Of a stretch of DNA of 64,000 nucleotides, positions 12,135 through 24,313 are shown piece after piece. This DNA comes from Austropuccinia psidii. Taxonomy: Eukaryota; Basidiomycota; Pucciniomycetes; Pucciniales; Sphaerophragmiaceae. The stretch covers positions 4,063,888 to 4,127,887 of the forward strand of contig JALGQZ010000014.1 in the NCBI GenBank assembly GCA_023105745.1, in the 5' to 3' direction. Every line of letters starts with the position of its first letter. The stretch's first letter is position 1. A model generated the notes under the pieces. The model ran no database searches and was not told the DNA's origin. It saw only the letters and a program-made list of their open reading frames with translations. Both the position numbers and the translations under genes were made by a program.

Positions 12135-12727
12135 TGAATCAAAACAGGAAAAAGAGGGCTTATGTCAGTTAAGACTTCTTAAAAGGCTGGTTTTGCACGT
12201 CTAAGAATGGCCTCTGGGCTTGTATATTATTACAGTATGCCCTTGTATAATGACAGTGTAATTGAATTAACAATTTCACGTCAAAAATACAGCTTATGGT
12301 GTCCTGTCACACTGTTTGTGTGTCAGTATCCCTCAGATACACTTGTGGTTTTCAAGTGTATTCTGTACAAGTGGTTTTGTATAAGTGTTATTGAGTTAAC
12401 AATACACTTAACCACGCCTCAACTGATGGTTTTTCAGTCAGAGGTGTCCTTATTCAGTCAAGAATACAGGACTTATTGATGGCTTATGTGTTTTTATATG
12501 CAAAACACACCAAAAATAATTAAATTCAGTGGGTATTAGCCACGTGAATAATACTCTTATAATATGAGTATGTATATAAAAAGGATAAATATATATAATA
12601 TATATATTTAAATAAAGAAATTACGCCTAAAAAAAAGACAAAACACTGGTTAATAAGTCATAAAACAGAGAAAAGACTTACTTGTAAGGTCCAAAAAAGG
12701 TCAAAAAACACGGCCAGGCCCCCAAAA
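12135..12727 (-). other. Element B leader between primer site and ORF1
   Basis: About 590 nt without a protein. It begins next to the 5' LTR with the primer-binding position (coding strand TTTTGGGGGCCTGGCC). It includes AT-rich runs and a long imperfect hairpin whose arms read AAGTGTTATTG / CAATACACTT, conserved in E and F. A packaging or dimerisation role is possible but unproven. Confidence 0.7.
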
Positions 12728-14156
12728 TGTCAGGTTGATACTATGATAAAGGTATAACTAGGCTAATTACAACTTTAACTGTGTATGTGACACGGCAAAA
12801 AATGATTTAAAAAGTTTTCTTAAGATGTTATAATAAAATAAAAGGGCTCTACTATTGAGAAATAGTGGTGGTGAGCGCTATTGAGAACCCTGGGTGCAGG
12901 CTTTATCTGTTGGATTACAATAATAAAGTCTACAATAATTAATATTATGATTATACCTGATTATTTAACCAAGAGTAAAACTGTTTTTGACAGTTTACTA
13001 CGTAGGTTATTCAAGAGCAGGATGAGGAAAGGCTTTTGGCTGTGAAGAGCCCTCCTTTTATCCTAAAATTGAGGTGGAAAGGCTGCTAGACCTTTCCACC
13101 TGGAGGAAGTGAAGATTTTTCACTCTCTATGACAGGCTTGTGGTTTGCAAACAGCCTGTATACCCTGTCTTGGGCGCAGATGTGGTTTTGAAACCACATC
13201 TGGGCAGTTTTCACCAATACAGGGTGAAAAATTTCATCTGGGGACCTCACAGCCTGATTCTGACGTGTATGACGTGTAGAATGCTGTACAGAAACTTTAT
13301 GGGACCCCAGTATTGACTGACATATGAGGTATTGAAGTAAAAACATGCTTCTTCGTCTATTTGACACCTCATATTCATGGTTATGGGATATTATCCCATG
13401 GTAAGGCTGTATCTGACAGCAGGTGGGATTTTGACCTTAAAATGGTCATACCTCTGTCAGTTTTTGAGATATCAAGCTCAAAGTTGGTTCCTTGAATAGC
13501 TCTGTATGAGCTCTATACAATGGTACCCAACTTGACATGGTTATCATTAAATATGACAAAGTGATCCCATGTACAAGTATTTTTGTACGTTGGCCTGGTC
13601 TGGTCAAAAGCTGTATTAAGCTTGTTTGGCCAATAACTTCTGTTGTAGTTGAATTATGAGGAAATGGATGGCACCATCAGATAGCCCTGATTGTGCTCTT
13701 TCCAAAAAGACCCCACTTTAGGTATCTCACACTAAAGCTGTAAAAGTTAGATGAGAGGTGAATGTTTTGTTCACCCTTATTTGGTCTGAATTTGACCATA
13801 ACTCAAGCAATACTGGTGCTAGCTCAGTTTGGCTGGTACCATTGGATAGCCCTGGCTTAGAGCTTCATTTTGAGTACCCATTTGATGGGGTTAAGCCTCT
13901 CCTTCTAGATTTTAGATGAGAGGTGAAAATTAAGGTTTATGCTCAGCAATGACTTTGAGCAGGAATAACTTTGTTATTTCTTGTCCTATGGTAATGGGAC
14001 TTATATTTTCAGAAAGAGGTGAGTTTCCTCTTTCTTTTGATACCTTTTGAGCTAATTTGGCTCAGCTCCATGTTTTGGTGGTATTTTGGCTATACCATTG
14101 GTTTATGGTATTTTGGCTGTCATGCTTGTGCTCTGGTTTTGAGTCACAGGCTGACA
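12728..14156 (-). repeat. Element B 5' LTR (1429 bp)
   Basis: Starts TGTCAGGTTGATACTATG and ends GAGTCACAGGCTGACA on the plus strand, matching 1839-3266. It is followed by TSD GATTC, and element A coding sequence resumes there. Confidence 0.96.
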
Positions 14157-15782
14157 GATTCAGAAGGAACAGAAACTCCCATACTGGGAATAAGCTCCTC
14201 AGAACTGCACAATGAATTCTTCAGTACAGTACAGAAGTCTTATGCCAAACACAAACAGTGTAGCATACTACTCCAACTCCTTCAACAGAAATACAGGAGC
14301 CCAGAACTGGAAACCCAGCTGGAGCAACCCTGGTTGAGGGCCTATAAGGACAATAAATTCTTCCTTATAGATGGCCTGCTCTACCACAGAGAAAAGCACA
14401 CAAGTGCACTCACAGTGGTGGACAGAGACCACATCTCATTGATCCTACAAGAATGCCATGACTGCCCCTACATGGGACACATGAGTGAAGACAGGACCAG
14501 AGAGAGGGTAGCAAGCACAGCTTGGTGGCCCAAGTGGGAACAAGAGTTGAGTGAATACATCAACACTTGTGAAAGATGCCAAAAGGCAAATAGGAAACAT
14601 GGGAAGAAGTATGGGTTACTTCAACACATAGAAGAACCCAAGCACCCATGGGAAACCATCAACATGGACTGGGTTACAGGACTTGTCCCAGGAGGCAAAG
14701 AAAACTATAATGCCTGTTTGATCATAGTTGATAGGTTCAGCAAGATCATGAGGTGTCTACAATGCCATAAAGAAGACACAGCCATGGATACTGCTCTTTT
14801 GGTTTGGAATAACATCATATCCACCTGTGGAGTCCCTAAGATCATCATTAGTGATAGGGACCCAAAATTCACATCTGAATTCTGGACTAACTTATATGAC
14901 ATGCTTGGCACCAAACTTGCTTTTTCCACAGCTTACCATCCACAAACAGATGGCCTAGCTGAAAGGATGATCCAAACAATGGAGGACATCCTCAGAAGAT
15001 CCTGTGCCTATGGCATGGAATACAAGGACCATGAGGGATACACCCATGATTGGGTTACCCTCTTACCAGCAGTCCAACGGGCTTATAATACAAGCCAGAA
15101 CTCCACCACAGGTAAAACACCTGCACTGGTGGAGAAAGGGTGGAACCCCCTGTTACCTGTGGATCACTTGAAGAAGAATCTTCTAACCATCCACCCCACA
15201 GCCAAAGACTTCCATGATATGTGGAAGAAAGCCTGTGATACTGCTGCCAAATGCATAGATGAGGCCAAAGAGTATAACAAGGAGAGGTGGGACAAATCAC
15301 ACATGGAACCTGACTTTAAGGAAGGGGACCAGGTGTTAGTGTCTACACTGAACTTTAACAATCTCAAGGGACCCAAGAAAGTGAGAGACTCATTTGTAGG
15401 GCCGTTCACTATCATTAAGTTGATAGGGAAGAATGCAGTAGAGGTCAAGCTCACTGAGGAGTTTTGCAGGAAACACCCAGTCTTTCCAGTGAGCTTGGTC
15501 AAACCATACTTCCAGATAGGGGAGGATAAATTCCCCTCCAGGAGGAATAATCCCACACCACAAGAGATAGTGGAAGTGGAGGACTCCCCTGGACCTGTGA
15601 GTAAGATCATCAGGGCCTGGAAGATCAGACTCAATGGGAAGGATCAGAGACAATACCTAGTCAGATTCAAGAACCAGACAGCAGATAAAGACAAATGGTT
15701 GGCAGAAGATGCCATACCGGATGGGAACCTTCATTTAAGGAGATTCAGAGCCTCTAGGAGGACTGAACAGTCTCATCAATGA
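14157..15782 (+). pseudogene. Element A gag-pol, part 2: integrase and chromodomain-like C-terminus
   Basis: This continues the frame interrupted at 1838 (one TSD copy at 14157-14161). It encodes a spacer, the integrase HHCC region (HDCPYMGHM ... TCERCQK), core D,D,E motifs ([25 protein letters not shown]), the GPF module ([10 protein letters not shown]) and the chromodomain-like tail, ending at TGA before a second TGA. This part has no internal stop. An apparent longer ORF starting at 14019 only reads through the B LTR and is not a real start. Since part 1 has two stops, the gene as a whole is broken. Confidence 0.94.
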
Positions 15783-15794
15783 TGAGCCTTTTTT

Positions 15795-15806
15795 GGAGGG
15801 AGGGTA
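15795..15806 (+). promoter_or_regulatory. Polypurine tract of element A
   Basis: GGAGGGAGGG followed by TA directly precedes the 3' LTR, the position where plus-strand DNA synthesis is primed in LTR retroelements. Confidence 0.85.
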
Positions 15807-17247
15807 TGTCAGCCTGTGACTCAAAACCAGAGCACAAGCATGACAGCCAAAATACCATAAACCAATGGTATAGCCAAGATACCACCAAAACATGGAGGTG
15901 AGCCAGATTAGCTCAAAAGGTATCAAAAGAAAGAGGAAACTCACCTCTTTCTGAAAATATAAGTCCCATCACCATAGGACAAGAAATAACAAAGTTATTC
16001 CTGCTCAAAGTTATTGCTGAGCATAAACCTTAAATTTCACCTCTCATCTAAAATCTAGAAGGAGAGGCTTAACCCCATCAAATGGGTAGTCAAAATGAAG
16101 CTCTAAGCCAGGGCTATCCAATGGTACCAGCCAAACTGAGCTAACACCAATATTACTGGAGTTATGGTCAATTTCAGGCCAAATAAGGGTGAACAAAACA
16201 TTCATCTCTCATCTAACTTCTTCAGTTTTAGTGTGGGATACCTGAAGTGGGGTATCTTTAGAAAGAGCACAATCAGGGCTATCTGGTGGTGCCATCCACT
16301 CCTTCATATCTCAACTATAACAGAAGTTATGAGGCAAACAAGCTCAATACAGCTTTTTGCCCAAACCACGCCTATGTACAAAAAACCTTGTACATGGGAT
16401 ACCTTTGCCATATTTCATGATAACCATACCAAATTGGGTACCATTGTGTAGAGCCCATACAGGGCTATCAAATGAACCAGTTTTTAGGTTGATATCTCAA
16501 ACGCTGACAGAGTTATGGCTGGTTTAAGGTCAAAATCCCACCTGCTGTCATATACAGCCTTACCATGGGATAATATCCCATAATCATGAATATTAGGTGT
16601 CAAATAGACAAAGAAGCATGTTTTTACTTCAATACCTCATATTTCAGCCAATCATGGGGTCCCATACAGTTTCTGTACAGCATTCTATGCGTCATACACG
16701 TCAGAATCAGGCTGTGAGGTCCCCAGATGACAATTTTCACCCTGTATTGGTGAGAACCGCCCAGATGTGGTTTCAAAACCACATCTGAGCCTAATACAGG
16801 GTATACAGGCTGTTTGCAAACCACAAGCCTGTCCTGGAGAGTGAAAAAATCTTCACTTCCTCTACGTGGAAAGGTCTAGCAGCCTTTCCACCTCAATTTC
16901 AGGATAAAAGGAGGGCTTTTCACAGCCAAAATCATCTCCTCATCCTGCTCTTGAATAACCTACGTAGTAAACTGTCAAAAACAGTTTTACTCTTGGTTAA
17001 TAATCAGGTATAATTATAAATTTAATTATTGTAGTATTTTATTATTGTAACCCAACAGATAAAGCTGCACCCAGGGCTTTCAGCAGCGCTCACCACCACT
17101 ATATCTCTATAGTAAAGCCCTTAAAATCTTAATTTAATCATCCATAATCAACTTTATTACCTTTTAAAACCACTTTTTACCGTGTCACAGTCATCTTTTT
17201 AGTTGTAAATAGCCTTATTACTTCTTCAACATAGACTCATCCCAACA
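15807..17247 (+). repeat. Element A 3' LTR (1441 bp, diverged)
   Basis: Starts TGTCAGCCTGTGACTC and aligns along its length with the other family-1 LTRs, but ends CCCAACA instead of CCTGACA and carries many more substitutions and small indels than B, E or F, especially over the last 250 bp. This suggests either the oldest family-1 copy here or a separate subfamily. The family hairpin (CCTGTATTGG ... near 16741-16801) is still present. Confidence 0.93.
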
Positions 17248-20200
17248 AATCATGAAAGATTCATTATCAATCGCAATTAGTGACTAATTTCCCAGTTCAT
17301 GAGTATCTTTATGGATAATGGAAACGATGTGTGAGAAAGGTTTTCAATGAGTGTGAGCATGAGAGAATGGTGGATCCACACTGCGCTGTTGTAATATGAA
17401 TAGCCCTGTCAGCCTCTATAAAAAACTGTAAAAGCTCAGTCATTTACAGAAATGATTCTTTGAAAAAAGATGCACACAGATTTTTGTGTGAGTTTCAGTT
17501 TAAAACATAGCCTGATTTGTGCCATTTAAAAGCATCCCCACCAGCATTCCTAAATAGTGAGATATCACAGTTTAGCCCCTCTTGCATGCAAAATACAGCC
17601 CCACCAGTGTTGCTAAAGGCAAATTTCATTTAGCTCCATAGCTAAAAAAGGACCTTGGGTTTCCAGATCTGGAAACCCTCTAGCTCATGTGACACTAATC
17701 AATATGTGTGAAGCTTCTTTTTGAAATTTCCAAACCATCACTCAACAACCCCTACTCAATTATAAAAAAACTCTTTCTGTGAAAGTGAAAATTTGCCTCC
17801 CCAGATACCTACACTGAAAAATGGCACAGCACTTTGAGTAGGTATTCTGAAGAATGCAGGACCTATCTTGTCTTTTAGCTCCTCAGAATATAGAAATGCT
17901 TGTGGATATGCTCTAACATATTTGTAAGCCATTGGAAGCTCAATTAAGGCTCAGTAAGCTTCAGAGAATGTCAGCTTGAAATGTGTATGCCAATTTTTAT
18001 GCAAGTGTGAGCATTTCAGATTATGGAGATGATCTGCCAGCACTGAATGATCCAGTTTTTTCTGTTAGCATGAATGTAATAAATTTTCATCTTGGACCAT
18101 ACTGCACTAATAGTTCTTTAAACCCATTAAGGTATAATAACCCAAAGAATGTAAATTCACTTACAAATTTCTTACCATTACTATGTGCTATAATAATGAT
18201 GATGCATGAAGGTTTTTTACTTTAGGTTACTTATTTATGTGAAATATTTGATGATTGTTGTTGTGTTGACACATATGTGACATGGACCACAGCATTCACA
18301 GAAAATATTTAGACACTAAATTTACCCTAAATATATTGTATATTGAATGTAAGGTTTGCATATGAAGCTCTTGATAATAGTAACAAGTATCAAGAGTACT
18401 GTGACTTTCCTCAGTAGAAAATGAAATATAATTAGATATTATGACCACAAATTTATATAATTATTAAAAATAATTATATATAAGAAAAATGAATTTAATT
18501 ATTATCAGATGATTTAATAATAGAAAAAATATTAATAATTATAATAAATTATAATTATTCTATTATTGTTATATTCACTGACAGTTATAACAATAGGAAG
18601 TGTAGAGCTCTTAATGAGACAATTACACATGGAGAATATTAATATTTATCCACTTATAAATAATATGAGAATATTATTCATAAAAGAGCTTATAAAAAAC
18701 ACTGTGTAGAGATAATTCTTATAGAAAAATTGTATAAAAAAAACTAATACTAGATAAAAAAATAGGGTGTTGGTAAACACACGTAAGCCCTTACATGTTT
18801 TTACCAAATTATGGCCAAAGCATGTAATTTTATGGTAAAAACACGTAAGTAACCTAATTTTTTTATAAAAATTCCTCAGGCTCATTTTTGAGAATTTTTA
18901 ACATTTTTTTTGCCATATTTTTTCCAACATGGGATGTGAAGGTCCCAAAATTTTTTCAATTTTTTTTGCCCAATTTTTCTATTTTGGGCAATTTGTAAAA
19001 TGGCCCATTTTTTTCGAAAAAATTCATTGAAAATGTTCCCACTTCTGAATTTCAATATTTTTTTTTTTAAAATGAAGGTGAGAATGTTGAGAATAATAAA
19101 CCAGAAGCCCAACATTTTGGTATTTTTTTTTGCAAGAACATTTGTAGGCCCAAAAAGTCCATGTTTTTTTATGTTTTTTTGTTCATGTTTGTAATTAAAT
19201 TGAGAATGCCATTTATGACATAAATTGAATTCAAAATTTAATTTATGATGAGTGGAAGTTAAAATTTGATTTTTGGCATTAACAGTGCCATTTATCACAT
19301 CAAAAGTGGTGAGAAATGTAGTTTTGGTGTAGAAATAGGTCACAGGCTCCAGGTTCTGAATAATGAGGTTGAGTTGTTGTGTCAATTTTTAACTATAGGA
19401 ATGTACTTGGAACTGATCTGAGACCTTACAAATAAGCTGGTGTTACTTTCAGATGGATTTTGGATGTGAATAATGACCAATGAGATCAAGCTTTCACATG
19501 AATATTCAATTATAGGTATGCCCCCTTTAAGTCATTTGGATTCTGACCAATAAGATGATGTTTTGAAAGTCTTTAAGTAATTTGTGACTTTTATATAAAA
19601 GAATTGGTCACCTTATATGACCTTTCTGTGCATTTTAATGTCCAACTTGTGGGTTAGGTTAAAGAAATTTAGTAAAAGAAAATATTTGATGTTTTTTTTC
19701 CTCCAAGGAATTTTTGATTATTATGCTGTTTTCCAAAAATTTCCATGTTCTTCTTCAAACTTCTACAAACATCATTTTTTCAATTTCCTTCAATGCGTCT
19801 TGAACCCATTATATTTTCTCTGCTTGAAGGTAGAGATCCACCTTGCCAACACACCAGGAAAAATCCTGACATTGCATTTGCAAAGTTGCGCTTTTTTTTA
19901 GTTTTTCAAACACTACAACATAACCTTCTGAGAATGCACTTCCTTTGTAGTTTGCTTTTATTTGCCTTAGAGTCAGCCCCTTGAATTGAATTTTACCCTT
20001 TGTATGCTTTGACTGAATGATAAAACATAGAAATGTTTTTAAAAAAACATGATCCTTTGTGTCATGATATTTAAATTTATTAGAACAATTTTTTATTTAA
20101 TCTACTATTCTTTTTAAGTTGATAGGACCAAAAAAGTCAAAACATCCAACCGAGTTCTCAAGATACTGGGTTATCAATTATACTTCTTTATTAATCTCAT

Positions 20201-21988
20201 TCTGATGAATGACATAATCAGTAGCTCATCCACCCTATAATGCCTGAAGATGCAAAAATTGAATCTATTAATAGTTAATTTTATTCAAAAAAGAAATTTG
20301 AAATTCAATATTATCATTAATAAGATTGTGGAATGGCTTAATAATTATAAGAAAGTGTGAACTTGTTTCATTAGTAAGGATTTTCAGTCATAAGAAGAGA
20401 CAGAAATAGCCCAACAATTGGTATCTGATTGTTTTATTCAGAAACCACACTTGCATCAACTTAAATATTGATTGATTTTGAATTTTCTAATCAAGGTTTT
20501 TATTTAATTCTGCTTATTTAAAGTAAATTTTAAAATTTTGAAAGCTGTTGTTAAAGAGAATTGCAGATTCATACATTGAAAAAAGCATCCCACCCATGAG
20601 CAAAGTGATACTCAAAAGAGGTGAAGCATGCATGAGGTGATAATATTCAAAGACAAAACTTCTGTGACATTGAAACATCACATGGAAATCTCCTGCTAAA
20701 TGCACACATTTTTGGTGTTTTGAGTCACTAAGCACTGAAATCCTTTGTTTCATGAAATCACAAGCTCACTTCAATCTTTCACCACAGCTTTTGAATACTC
20801 AAAAATTATTTTATTTCCGCTAAAACTATTTCCCACAGCAGAAGAATAACATAGAAGCTTTAATTCTTTTTTGATTTTAACCATCAAATTAAAAAAAGTG
20901 AGTGTTTCAAATTTTTCCTCAATTACACTTATCATTACTAGTCTGATGCAAAAAATTATTCCATCTTTTGAGTAATTCTATCCAATTTATCTAAATATTG
21001 ATATAGGTCAGCTTGATCTATATAAGCATTCAATCTGTTTAATAAGGGATATTCATTATTGTATGATTTCAAAAATGTAATAGCACACCTCAACTTTGTT
21101 CTTTGTTGCAATCAATCATTTAAAGGAGTTTGGAATTTGGAAAATGACAAAGCTCAATGGCTGCACAGCAAAAATTAGCATATTAGTGTATCATGCTTTG
21201 AAAAAAAACCTTAGCTTGATACTCTATTTGTAGTACTCCCAATTGACACTGATCTATATGATTACCAAACCAAAAAGGCCAATGAAAAAAAAACTGATGA
21301 AAAAATAATTTATTTGATGAAATTGAAAAAAGGATATGTATTGATGAATATTGAGGAGAAAAATAATAGTTTTCTGAAGGATTAAAGGCTGTATTAAAAC
21401 AATTTGAAGGGTGGAATGCAAGGGAAAAAAATTCAACCTACAGACAATTTAATGTAGGGTACAGGGTAAGCTGAGTGGAATGGTGCATGCAACATCACTG
21501 TAACATCAGCACAAACTTTTGGCTGAAACTTCAGCCTTTTTCCTGGTGTGCAAGTAATATAAATATACTTTTCATTGATCAGTTTGGATATCTTACTTCC
21601 TCAAGAGCACTACCTGCCCTCTGATCTTGATTTTTCATATAAATCGTAAAATATTGCTCCTACATATTTTTCTTCAAAATATGACCATGGGCTATTTTTT
21701 GCAAAGATTCAATTTTTTTCTTTAATTAAAAGTTTTATTAATTAATATTCCTCTAATTTTATCTTCTTCACTAATTAAATTTTTTCTTTGTAATTATGAT
21801 AATGGAGTATTTTTGGTAATATTTAATCTGTTATCTAAGGCAGGGAATATCAAATCCTCCTCTCCAATGAATGCTGTCCCCAGAATTCCCATTTAAAGCT
21901 GACCAATATTAATAAAATTGTGTGTGTTTATCAATTTCTTCTTCATCTAATAATGAAGCTTTAGCTCAAATTTCTTCACTGCTTTCAT
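17248..21988. other. AT-rich sequence without recognisable gene
   Basis: Between element A and the integrase remnant of G I see no LTR ends, no long ORF with familiar motifs and no tRNA-like sequence. The stretch 18420-18560 is extremely AT-rich. Runs of T (18900-19160) produce spurious Lys/Asn/Phe-rich reading frames. Around 18771-18849 a short direct repeat (GGTAAA..CACACGTAAG-like) and an 11-bp inverted repeat TGTTTTTACCA/TGGTAAAAACA occur together. A 52-codon open stretch at 20956-21111 is listed separately. This may be host intergenic DNA or very old transposon debris. Confidence 0.6.
20956..21111 (-). pseudogene. Short protein-like open stretch, unidentified
   Basis: 52 codons free of stops, ending at TAA (20956-20958), with a composition like real coding sequence (helical, e.g. 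YPLLNRLNAYIDQADLY) rather than the Lys/Asn/Phe noise around it. A splice-acceptor-like TTTGCTGTGCAG occurs about 60 nt upstream on the same strand. It may be the last exon of a decayed gene or transposase. I cannot name a family. Confidence 0.25.
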
Positions 21989-22710
21989 TCAATGATACTG
22001 AAATGGATTGAACTGTATTTCCTCTTGGATAAAACCTCTTGATGTGACTTGTTGAAAGTTTGATTCCAATTTAAAACAGTGCAGTTTTTTATGCTCATAT
22101 GATCCATTATTTACTTTTGAAATTTCTCTATAGGGTCCACTACAACAGTTTTTCAAAAGTAAACCCTACTTTGATTCTAGTGTTTTGCTGTTAAATACTA
22201 TCAAATCACCTAGTTAAAGTGGAGTTCTCAGCTTATGTGACATCCTACTGTCCAAGTATTCAATTGATTTGCTTCTTGACTCTCTCAGGATTTCTGATGC
22301 TTTCAATAATGTTTCCTCCTTTTCTGAAATTTGTATGGCTCTTTCTTCCAATGGCTCTTCTGTTGTTGATACTTTATTCCATTATATGGCTAGGTATTGG
22401 TTTGTTTCAAAATCAATTGGAAAAAAAGCCTTCTGAAAAGCTCTAGGCTCAATGGTGAGTATCCTTTTGTTATTTTTGATGGAATTATATCTCTCAAAGT
22501 CCCTATTTGTAAGTATTCTTCCCATTTTCAGCCATCTTCACCACACATTTTAACAAAAGAATATTTTAATTGCTTGTGGCCTCTTTCAGAAATTCCTTGT
22601 GATTCTTGGTAGTAAGCTATAGTTATTCTGATTCTTTTAGTTCTCTTCTAATATATGATACTTCATCCACCATTGCGTATTTTATATCTCCATACCTAAA
22701 ACTCCATTCT
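21989..22710 (-). pseudogene. Element G pol remnant 4: integrase core end and C-terminal GPY module
   Basis: The minus strand, with several stops and frame changes, still reads like a gypsy integrase: a core end resembling YHPxSxGLxERGH (here YYQESQGISERGHKQLKYS), then KWEEYL, GYSPLSLELF, and a C-terminal GPYREISKVNNGSYE block ending near TGA at 21989. It is a different gypsy lineage from families 1 and 2. Element D is inserted immediately upstream (TSD GAGAC at 22711-22715), and the upstream integrase piece continues at 32855. Confidence 0.8.
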
Positions 22711-22715
22711 GAGAC

Positions 22716-24220
22716 TGTCAGGGTGAGTCTATATAGTAGCTATAAAATGTAGTTACAAGCTAGTATTATGACTGTGACACGTCAAAAACAAATAAGATTA
22801 AATCTTCAGGTCCTACTGCAACGTAGTAACAGTGGTGATGAGTCTATTGAGGACCTGGGTTGCAATACTATAGTATCTTTGACTGTAAAGAGGTACTACA
22901 ATAATTATGTTCTAATTATATCTTTAATAATAATTCTAAGGACACTACTGATTGATAACAGTTTTGTCATGTAAGAATATGGGTAATAAGATAATAATGA
23001 TGGGTTTTCAAGGAAAAAACCCTTCTTTTTATATCTCTCAAGACTGTCAAGAGTTATTAACTCTTCAAACGTCAGAGGAGTGAAAATTTTCACTCCAATG
23101 GTCAATCTGTGGTTCTGGATCATCAATTCTGACGTCAATAGAGGCAGAATTGTGGTTTTGGGACCACAAATGATCATTCTGGATCAATACAGGGTGAAAA
23201 AACTTTTCACCTGACACGTCAGCACTTGGATGACGCTGTTCTGGTGTCTGTATGATCAATAATGATCATTTTAGAGAGTTTATATCTTCATAAGTATATT
23301 ATTTTAAGTATGAGAGCAATACTGTTTGATACAAGTTTGATACAGTCATGTATTGCTAGAAAAACCTTCCAATCAAGATATCTCAGTCAGTTCTTAAGAT
23401 ATCAAGAAACCAAGAGCACATAATTGAAGGGCTTAATGAGCTCTTCAATTTGGTATGCTTCATGTTTACCCTTCTTTAAAATAGCGAAAGTTATAAGGGT
23501 TTTAAGTTTTTGGATGTAATTTTGTACATCAGTATGAGGCTTCAAAAACTTCCATACCAGATATCTTCTCCAATTTAGAAGATATCTGTATTCTGATGAT
23601 ACAGTCTTGTAGGGCTTGATTAGCTCTACAGCTTGGTATACTACACTGTACAGTTGTATGAGTGTATGCCAAAGATACAGGGGTTTGTTTACCTTGCTGT
23701 TTTCAGAATATCTGTATTTTGGTTGTTAATCCTTTGAACCAAGATCCTTCAGTCAATTTAAGAGATAAAGAGGTCTAAGGTGTCTCAAATTAAAGCTCTT
23801 GTTTAGATCTTCAATTTGGTTATACTTTTGCACAGTTTTGTACAAGCCCTCTTTGACTTTCAGGGGGGTCTTGGTTTTAAAATAAAGGTCATATGATATC
23901 TCCAGTTGTAGTGGTGTTACAGAAACATGGATGATACCATTGTGTGGCTCTCTATGTGAGCTTTAAGAAAAATACCATTTTGGTATATGCTAAGTTAAAT
24001 ATGCATAAGTTAGATGAGAGGTGAAAATAAGGGTTTTGACTTGTTTATTCTCCTCTAGGTTTCCTTATTCTGTTTGGATAAGGTTGGTGTTTTGATTTAA
24101 GAGGAGTTTTTCCTCTTATTTATTACCTGTATTGACTATGTTTGTTCAATACTTGTCATACCATTATTTATGGTATGTTGGATGTCATGCTAGTGCTCTG
24201 TTTTGAGTCACAGGCTGACA
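22716..24220 (-). repeat. Element D 3' LTR (1505 bp)
   Basis: Begins TGTCAGGGTGAGTC and ends GAGTCACAGGCTGACA on the plus strand. It pairs with 31346-32849. It has a hairpin equivalent to family 1 (TTGTGGT/ACCACAA near 23150-23170, followed by CAATACAGGGTG). The adjacent CCCTCCCTC is the coding-strand polypurine tract. Confidence 0.95.
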
Positions 24221-24313
24221 TACCCTCCCTCAAAAGAAGGCTCATCATTGATGAGACTCTTCAGCCCTTCTGGAGGCTCTGAATCTTCTGAGGTGTATTT
24301 GTCCATCTGGGAT

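Larger units (their letters stand above)
1839..14156 (-). mobile_element. Element B: Ty3/gypsy LTR retrotransposon (family 1), inserted in A and split by element I
   Basis: B is complete from LTR to LTR on the minus strand, with TSD GATTC (1834-1838, 14157-14161). Its 3' LTR is 1839-3266 and its 5' LTR 12728-14156; both read TGTCAG...CTGACA. Between them, in minus-strand order, are a leader, ORF1/ORF2, gag-pol, a polypurine tract next to 3267, and the 2634-bp element I within the RNase H coding region (TSD TTCAA). Removing I and one TSD copy gives an internal region of ordinary gypsy size. At least two nonsense codons disable gag-pol. Confidence 0.97.
1..17247 (+). mobile_element. Element A: Ty3/gypsy LTR retrotransposon, 5'-truncated by window edge, split by element B
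   Basis: The window opens inside the protease/RT region of a plus-strand gypsy element whose 5' LTR, leader and gag lie outside. Its internal region runs 1-1838, is interrupted by B (1839-14156), resumes at 14157/14162 and ends in a polypurine tract and a 3' LTR (15807-17247). The interruption is proven by the 5-bp repeat GATTC on both sides of B (1834-1838 and 14157-14161) and by the reading frame, which continues exactly across the gap when one copy of the repeat is kept. A belongs to the same family as B, E and F by protein sequence, but its LTR is visibly more diverged. Its own TSD cannot be checked. Confidence 0.95.

Noticed and set aside
14019..14156. Apparent 5' extension of the element A integrase ORF
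   Set aside because: These codons lie in the B LTR. The real coding sequence resumes after the TSD.
18420..18560. AT-rich replication-origin-like or centromere-like block
   Set aside because: Base composition alone is not evidence; no repeat structure or known motif supports it.
18882..19385. 167-codon minus-strand ORF
   Set aside because: Lys/Asn/Phe-rich translation of T-run sequence; no motif or homologous feel.
22219..22446. 75-codon hydrophobic plus-strand ORF
   Set aside because: It is the antisense of the decayed integrase of element G.
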